A stretch of DNA of 8,996 nt from Deltaproteobacteria bacterium (GTDB taxonomy: Bacteria; Myxococcota_A; UBA796; UBA2385). The position numbers and the translations under genes are program-made. Below the pieces are notes generated by a model. It was not told the origin of the DNA. It did no database searches and saw only the letters and a list, made by a program, of their open reading frames with translations. Positions 5,884-8,996 of this stretch are shown here, piece after piece; position 1 is the first letter of the stretch; each line of letters starts with the position of its first letter. The stretch lies in assembly GCA_947462115.1 (NCBI GenBank), contig CANHON010000181.1, positions 1-8,996 on the forward strand. The letters run 5' to 3'.

Positions 5884-6966
5884 ATGAAACAGCAGCGCAG
5901 CGCCGAGACCGCCGAGCAAGGGGAGGGGTCGCGCGCTCCGGCCCCCGAGGCCGCCGGTCGGGCCCCCGGGAGCAACGCCGCCGCCCAAGACCGCCTGCGC
6001 GCCGCCCGGGGCCAGACCCCCGGCGACGGGATGGGCGCGGGCACCAGCGGCGGCGCCCGGCCGCGGGGCTGGGGCGAGGCCATCGGCTCCTTCAACGGGG
6101 TGACGGCCTACAGCAACGGCGGGGCCTCGCGCTATTGGGAGCGCGGAACCTACGGCTACATGTACCAGTGCGTCGAGTACGTCAACCGCTACAGCGTGAA
6201 GGCCAACGGCACCGGCAACATGATCGGCACCGGCAACGCCATCGACTACGCCGGTCGGTCGCGCTCCTCCTTCGGCTACACCTGGGTGGCCAACGAGGCC
6301 AGCGCTTCGCTGCCTGAAGCCGGTGACATCCTGGTGTTTGGCGGGGGCACCTTCGGGCACGTGGCCATCGCCACCCGGGGCGGCCCCGGCGGCGTCGGCA
6401 TGATCCAGCAGAACACCAGCTCGGCCACCTCCTCGCTCACGGTCTCGGGCGGGCCTGGGCGCTACACCGTCGGCACCTGGGGCGGTCGGCGGCTGCTCGG
6501 CTGGCAGCACTACGGCGCCGTTCGCCGCGCGGCCCCCGCCGGCGACGCCCCGGCGCCCCGCGGCGGCGCCAGCAGCAGCGCGGCCACCTACACCGTGCGC
6601 CCCGGCGACTCCTTGTGGTCCATCGCCGCGCGCACCCTCGGCGATGGTTCGCGCTACACCGAGCTCGCCGCGCTTAACGGCCTGCGGGACCCTGGCCGCA
6701 TCGTCACCGGGCAGGTGCTCAAGCTCCCGGGGCGGTCGGCGGCGGCCGCGGCGCCCTCGCCGACCGCGCCCAAGGCCCCCGCGCCAGCGCCGGTGGCGCC
6801 CAAGGTCGCGGCCCGCACCTACACGGTCCGCCGCGGCGACTCCCTGTGGGACATCGCCGAGCGCTCGCTGGGCGACGGGTCGCGCTACCGCGAGATCGCG
6901 CGCCTCAACGGCATCGCCAACCCGAGCCGCATCAGCGTCGGCGCCGTGCTCAAGCTGCCGAGCTGA
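5884..6966 (+). CDS. CHAP-domain peptidoglycan hydrolase with two LysM domains
   Basis: A 360-residue protein. Residues 1-65 are polar, Ala/Gly/Pro-rich and lack any hydrophobic segment, so no signal peptide is visible. A CHAP amidase/endopeptidase domain (about 66-195) shows QCVEYVNRY with catalytic Cys96, GHVAIA with His159, and IQQN with Asn177 as the likely third residue. Two LysM peptidoglycan-binding domains follow (235-282 and 312-359), identical at 34 of 48 positions, joined by a Pro/Ala linker. Known CHAP enzymes cut amide bonds in peptidoglycan stem peptides or cross-bridges; the bond cut here is unknown. The ATG is chosen for the AAGGGAG five bases upstream; the frame is open further back but only across the cytochrome gene. 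Without a Sec signal, export would need another route such as lysis or a contractile injection apparatus, or the protein stays inside. Domain assignment is firm; location is not. Confidence 0.9.
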   Translation: MKQQRSAETAEQGEGSRAPAPEAAGRAPGSNAAAQDRLRAARGQTPGDGMGAGTSGGARPRGWGEAIGSFNGVTAYSNGGASRYWERGTYGYMYQCVEYVNRYSVKANGTGNMIGTGNAIDYAGRSRSSFGYTWVANEASASLPEAGDILVFGGGTFGHVAIATRGGPGGVGMIQQNTSSATSSLTVSGGPGRYTVGTWGGRRLLGWQHYGAVRRAAPAGDAPAPRGGASSSAATYTVRPGDSLWSIAARTLGDGSRYTELAALNGLRDPGRIVTGQVLKLPGRSAAAAAPSPTAPKAPAPAPVAPKVAARTYTVRRGDSLWDIAERSLGDGSRYREIARLNGIANPSRISVGAVLKLPS

Positions 6967-6989
6967 GGCACGCTCCGGTCAGCGAATCG

Positions 6990-7018
6990 CGAGATTGACC
7001 TGACAGGCGTTGATCTCG
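6990..7018 (+). terminator. Hairpin between convergent genes, favouring plus-strand transcripts
   Basis: CGAGATTGAC (6990-6999) pairs with GTTGATCTCG (7009-7018) around a 9-base loop. In the plus-strand RNA all ten positions pair, two of them as G-U wobbles. In the minus-strand RNA those two become C-A mismatches, so the stem is weaker. It begins 24 bp after the CHAP-LysM stop codon and ends 31 bp from the end of the Nudix gene. The base composition is visibly more AT-rich than the flanking genes. No U-run follows. Confidence 0.48.
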
Positions 7019-7049
7019 ACGAATAATCCCCGTGGAACACGTCGCGGGC

Positions 7050-7817
7050 TCAGGCGGAGGGGGCCGCCTCGCTGCGCCAGCCGCTGCCGCGCCACACGAT
7101 CCGGGTCGGCCCGTGGACCGGCCGCGTGCTGGGCCACTCGGGGTCGCCCGGCAGCAGGATCGTGGTCTGCTCACCCGCGCGGATGAGGCGCGGCTGGATC
7201 GGCGGCACAGGGCGGGTGGCGGCCGCCGCCCAGACGCTCGGGAGGTCCGGCAGCGCGGCCAGCTCCTCCAAGGTGCGGAAGGTGGGGGGCGCCAAGAACA
7301 CCCCGGGGGCGCTCAGGGCCTCGGCCGGCCGCAGCCAGCGGTGGTCGGTGGTCTCGGCGGCGTCGGCCTCGGCCACGGCGGCCCGGGGCACTAGCGCGAC
7401 GAAAAACCGGGTATCGAACCGCTTTTGTTCCTCTTCGGGGGTGATCCACCACGCCCAGGGGCGCAGGCGATCGAGGTCGGCCACGAGGTCCGGCGCGTCG
7501 GTGAGCTTGGCCGCGCGGGCGTTGAGCTGGGCCCGCAGGTCGGCGGTGGGCGCGCCCGCGCCGAGCCACACGCCGCTCTCTTCAAAACACTCCCGGAGGG
7601 CCGCGACCGCCGAGGGCCGCCAGCTCGGGTCGGGCAGGCCGTCGCCGCCGGTGGTGGGCACGGCCGCGTCTTCGGGCTCGACCCGCCCGCCGGGGAAGAC
7701 CCAGGCGTTGGGGAAGAAGCTCGCGCTGTGGGTGCGGCGCAGCAGCAGGACCTCGGGGCCGTGATCGCCCTCCCGCAGGACGATCACGGTGGCGGCAGGG
7801 CGGGCGGGCGCGGTCAT
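7050..7817 (-). CDS. NUDT19-like Nudix hydrolase
   Basis: A 255-residue Nudix hydrolase, a family that cleaves nucleoside diphosphates linked to another moiety. The box is split: FPGGRVEPED (41-50) carries its first half and RECFEESGV (75-83) gives the REUxEExGU metal-binding half with Glu79 and Glu80, with about 17 extra residues between them. An insertion inside the box, plus the later PWAWWITPEEEQKRFDTRFF segment, is the pattern of NUDT19-type proteins, whose mammalian member hydrolyses coenzyme A and acyl-CoA. The substrate here is therefore inferred and could differ. The C-terminal 70 residues form a poorly conserved tail. ATG at 7815-7817 overlaps the upstream stop codon (ATGA), with GGAG five bases before it inside the upstream gene, so translation is coupled to the HD-GYP-like protein. 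No signal peptide. Confidence 0.87.
   Translation of the reverse strand: MTAPARPAATVIVLREGDHGPEVLLLRRTHSASFFPNAWVFPGGRVEPEDAAVPTTGGDGLPDPSWRPSAVAALRECFEESGVWLGAGAPTADLRAQLNARAAKLTDAPDLVADLDRLRPWAWWITPEEEQKRFDTRFFVALVPRAAVAEADAAETTDHRWLRPAEALSAPGVFLAPPTFRTLEELAALPDLPSVWAAAATRPVPPIQPRLIRAGEQTTILLPGDPEWPSTRPVHGPTRIVWRGSGWRSEAAPSA
7814..7817 (-). other. ATGA stop/start overlap (translational coupling)
   Basis: On the minus strand, ATG of the Nudix gene (7817-7815) and TGA of the HD-GYP-like gene (7816-7814) share two bases. With a GGAG located at 7826-7823, ribosomes ending on the first gene can restart on the second, which usually keeps product amounts linked. Confidence 0.88.
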
Positions 7818-8860
7818 ACGGTCTCCGGGTCGGTCAGGAGGGCCGCCAGGGCGGCGAGGGTGGGCTCGCCTTCAGCGCCCACGGCGGCGCGCAGGCGCCA
7901 GGCCCGGGCGTCGGGGTCCTCTCCCGGCGGGCCCGGGGCGGCCCAGGCGTCTACCGCCCGGAGCACCGCCGACCAGGGGTGGCGCTGGGCGTGGGGCGGG
8001 CCCTGCAGCTCGTGCTGAACGACGAGCAGCGCGTTGATCAGCGGGTCGGCCGCCCCGAGCGCCAGCAGCGGCGGGCTGAGGGCGGCGGCGGAGCGGGCGG
8101 TGGGGCCGAGGCCGCGCAGCAGCAGGGCGACCGCCGCGAGGCGCGCCCGCTCCGCCGGCTCGCCGCCCCACAGGAGCAAGATCGCGGCGGCGCGGCGCGC
8201 GGCGGGCTGCCCGACCGCCGGGAGCAGGGCGGGCGCCTGGAGGATCCACCGCAGGGTGGCGAGGGGCAGGGCCGCGAGCTCGGCGCTCACCGCCCGCGCC
8301 TCGGCCAAGGTGGCCTGCTGCAGGGCCTCGTCGCGGGCGCACAGGCGCGCGGCGCGGAGGGCGGCCCGCAGGCCGAGGGCGGCGGGATCGGTCTCCCAGG
8401 GCGAGGCGCTGGCGTAGAGCCGGGGCGGCAGCAGCTCTAGGCCGGGGGCCCCGGGCACGGTCACCGGGCCGCCCACCAGGGTGGGGTTGTGGTGCGCCGG
8501 CACCGGGGCCTCCCCCCAGAGCTGCCGGGCCCAGGCGTTGAGGCCCGCCTCGTCGAACCGCGCCAGCAGCCGCACCCCGCCGACCCCCTGGGCCTCGCAG
8601 CGGGCCCGCAGCGCGGCGTAGGCGGCGGCCTGGGAGGGGCCCGGGCTCAGGATGCGCTCCGAGATCACGACGCGGCCGTCGAGCCAGTGCAGCTCGGTGG
8701 GCCGGGGCAGCTCGGCCAGCACCGCCGTCACGCCGCGGCAGGCGCTGTCGACATTGGCGTGCCCGTCGGGGTACTCGGCGAGGGTCTCGCGCAGGTGCTC
8801 CAGCCGCCCCACGAGGTTCGTGAGGTGGGTGGCGAGGTGGCGGGCGTCGGTTGCGCTCAT
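7814..8860 (-). CDS. Degenerate HD-GYP-like protein, probably catalytically inactive
   Basis: A 348-residue protein with no intact catalytic motif. Its N-terminal segment, DGRVVISERIL (61-71) through GVGGVRLLARFDEAGL (92-107), resembles the regulatory domain found at the front of many myxobacterial HD-GYP proteins. The C-terminal half is all helical and keeps the HD-GYP outline: LAAVALLLRGLG stands where 'AALLHDIG' is expected, QHELQGPP stands for 'EHHE--DG-GYP', and SAVLRAVDAWAA stands for 'sriV-vaDayda'. The HD pair and GYP are gone, so c-di-GMP hydrolysis is unlikely; a scaffold or ligand-sensing role is inferred. The alignment was made by eye and is the main uncertainty. ATG at 8860 follows GAGGA at suitable distance. 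It is coupled to the Nudix gene by a 4-bp overlap and preceded by the partial gene 36 bp upstream. Confidence 0.62.
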   Translation of the reverse strand: MSATDARHLATHLTNLVGRLEHLRETLAEYPDGHANVDSACRGVTAVLAELPRPTELHWLDGRVVISERILSPGPSQAAAYAALRARCEAQGVGGVRLLARFDEAGLNAWARQLWGEAPVPAHHNPTLVGGPVTVPGAPGLELLPPRLYASASPWETDPAALGLRAALRAARLCARDEALQQATLAEARAVSAELAALPLATLRWILQAPALLPAVGQPAARRAAAILLLWGGEPAERARLAAVALLLRGLGPTARSAAALSPPLLALGAADPLINALLVVQHELQGPPHAQRHPWSAVLRAVDAWAAPGPPGEDPDARAWRLRAAVGAEGEPTLAALAALLTDPETV

Positions 8861-8896
8861 GGCAAGGTCCTCGGCGCGGGGTGGGGTCGTCCGCGC

Positions 8897-8996
8897 TCAG
8901 CGCGCGGCGCCGAGCACTTCTCGCAGGTCGGGGCGCAGCTCGGGCCACCGCCGGCCGAGCTGGTCGAGGGCGGCGCGGCCCTGCGGCCCGCAGGCC
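8897..8996 (-). CDS. C-terminal fragment of an unidentified protein, cut by the window edge
   Basis: Only the last 32 codons and the TGA at 8899-8897 lie inside the window. The visible tail is ACGPQGRAALDQLGRRWP followed by ELRPDLREVLGAAR, an amphipathic helix pair that would suit a HEAT-like repeat or another helical domain, but it is too short to identify. It ends 36 bp before the start of the HD-GYP-like gene on the same strand, so the two are probably cotranscribed. The coding call rests on that spacing, helical periodicity and codon use. Confidence 0.5.
   Translation of the reverse strand, partial: ACGPQGRAALDQLGRRWPELRPDLREVLGAAR

Noticed and set aside
5629..6510. Minus-strand 293-codon frame opposite CHAP-LysM
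   Set aside because: Shadow frame with no domain, opposite an unambiguous CHAP domain.
5884..6966. Prophage lysis cassette
   Set aside because: No holin, spanin, tail or integrase gene lies on either side; the neighbours are a cytochrome and a Nudix operon.
7872..8948. Alternative minus-strand 358-codon frame over the HD-GYP-like gene
   Set aside because: Arg/Pro-rich translation typical of a frame-shifted GC-rich gene; the other frame is coupled to the Nudix gene and has secondary-structure-like periodicity.

Overview
The window is very GC-rich, with strong G/C bias at third codon positions and pervasive antisense shadow frames. Its gene content (a TIGR02147-type protein, a multiheme lipoprotein of the CxxxxCH/CxxCH type, a CxxCxxCC protein, a small ankyrin-type protein and a degenerate HD-GYP-like protein) suggests a Myxococcota or related former deltaproteobacterial genome. 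This is inference from gene types and composition; there is no rRNA or other marker here.

Layout. Minus strand, left: a solitary beta-class DNA methyltransferase (17-1087), preceded in its own transcription direction by a tiny ankyrin-like protein (1151-1402). A 126-bp divergent spacer separates these from a plus-strand run. That run holds a PrmC/HemK-like class I SAM methyltransferase (1529-2572) and a YkgJ-family cysteine-cluster protein (2614-3315), then a 237-bp spacer, an N-terminal-only TIGR02147 protein (3553-3939), a lipid-anchored decaheme c-type cytochrome (4104-5732, TTG start) and a cytoplasmic-looking CHAP plus 2xLysM peptidoglycan hydrolase (5884-6966). The plus run meets a minus-strand operon at a hairpin at 6990-7018. 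That operon, read from the right edge, is an unidentified partial gene (8897-8996), a degenerate HD-GYP-like protein (7814-8860) and a NUDT19-like Nudix hydrolase (7050-7817); the last two share a 4-bp ATGA overlap.

How the genes may work together. The most distinctive piece is the decaheme lipoprotein: two tandem His/Met monoheme modules, each bracketed by an extra Cys pair, followed by eight closely packed heme motifs that include CX4CH and CX3CH variants. It has no porin or cytochrome partner within the window. The small TIGR02147 protein directly upstream may be a regulator of it, but this rests on position only. The Nudix/HD-GYP-like pair is translationally coupled and probably functions together. 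The remaining genes look like ordinary housekeeping or accessory genes. I see no tRNA, rRNA, CRISPR array, insertion sequence, integrase or phage structural gene, and no complete restriction-modification or defence system.
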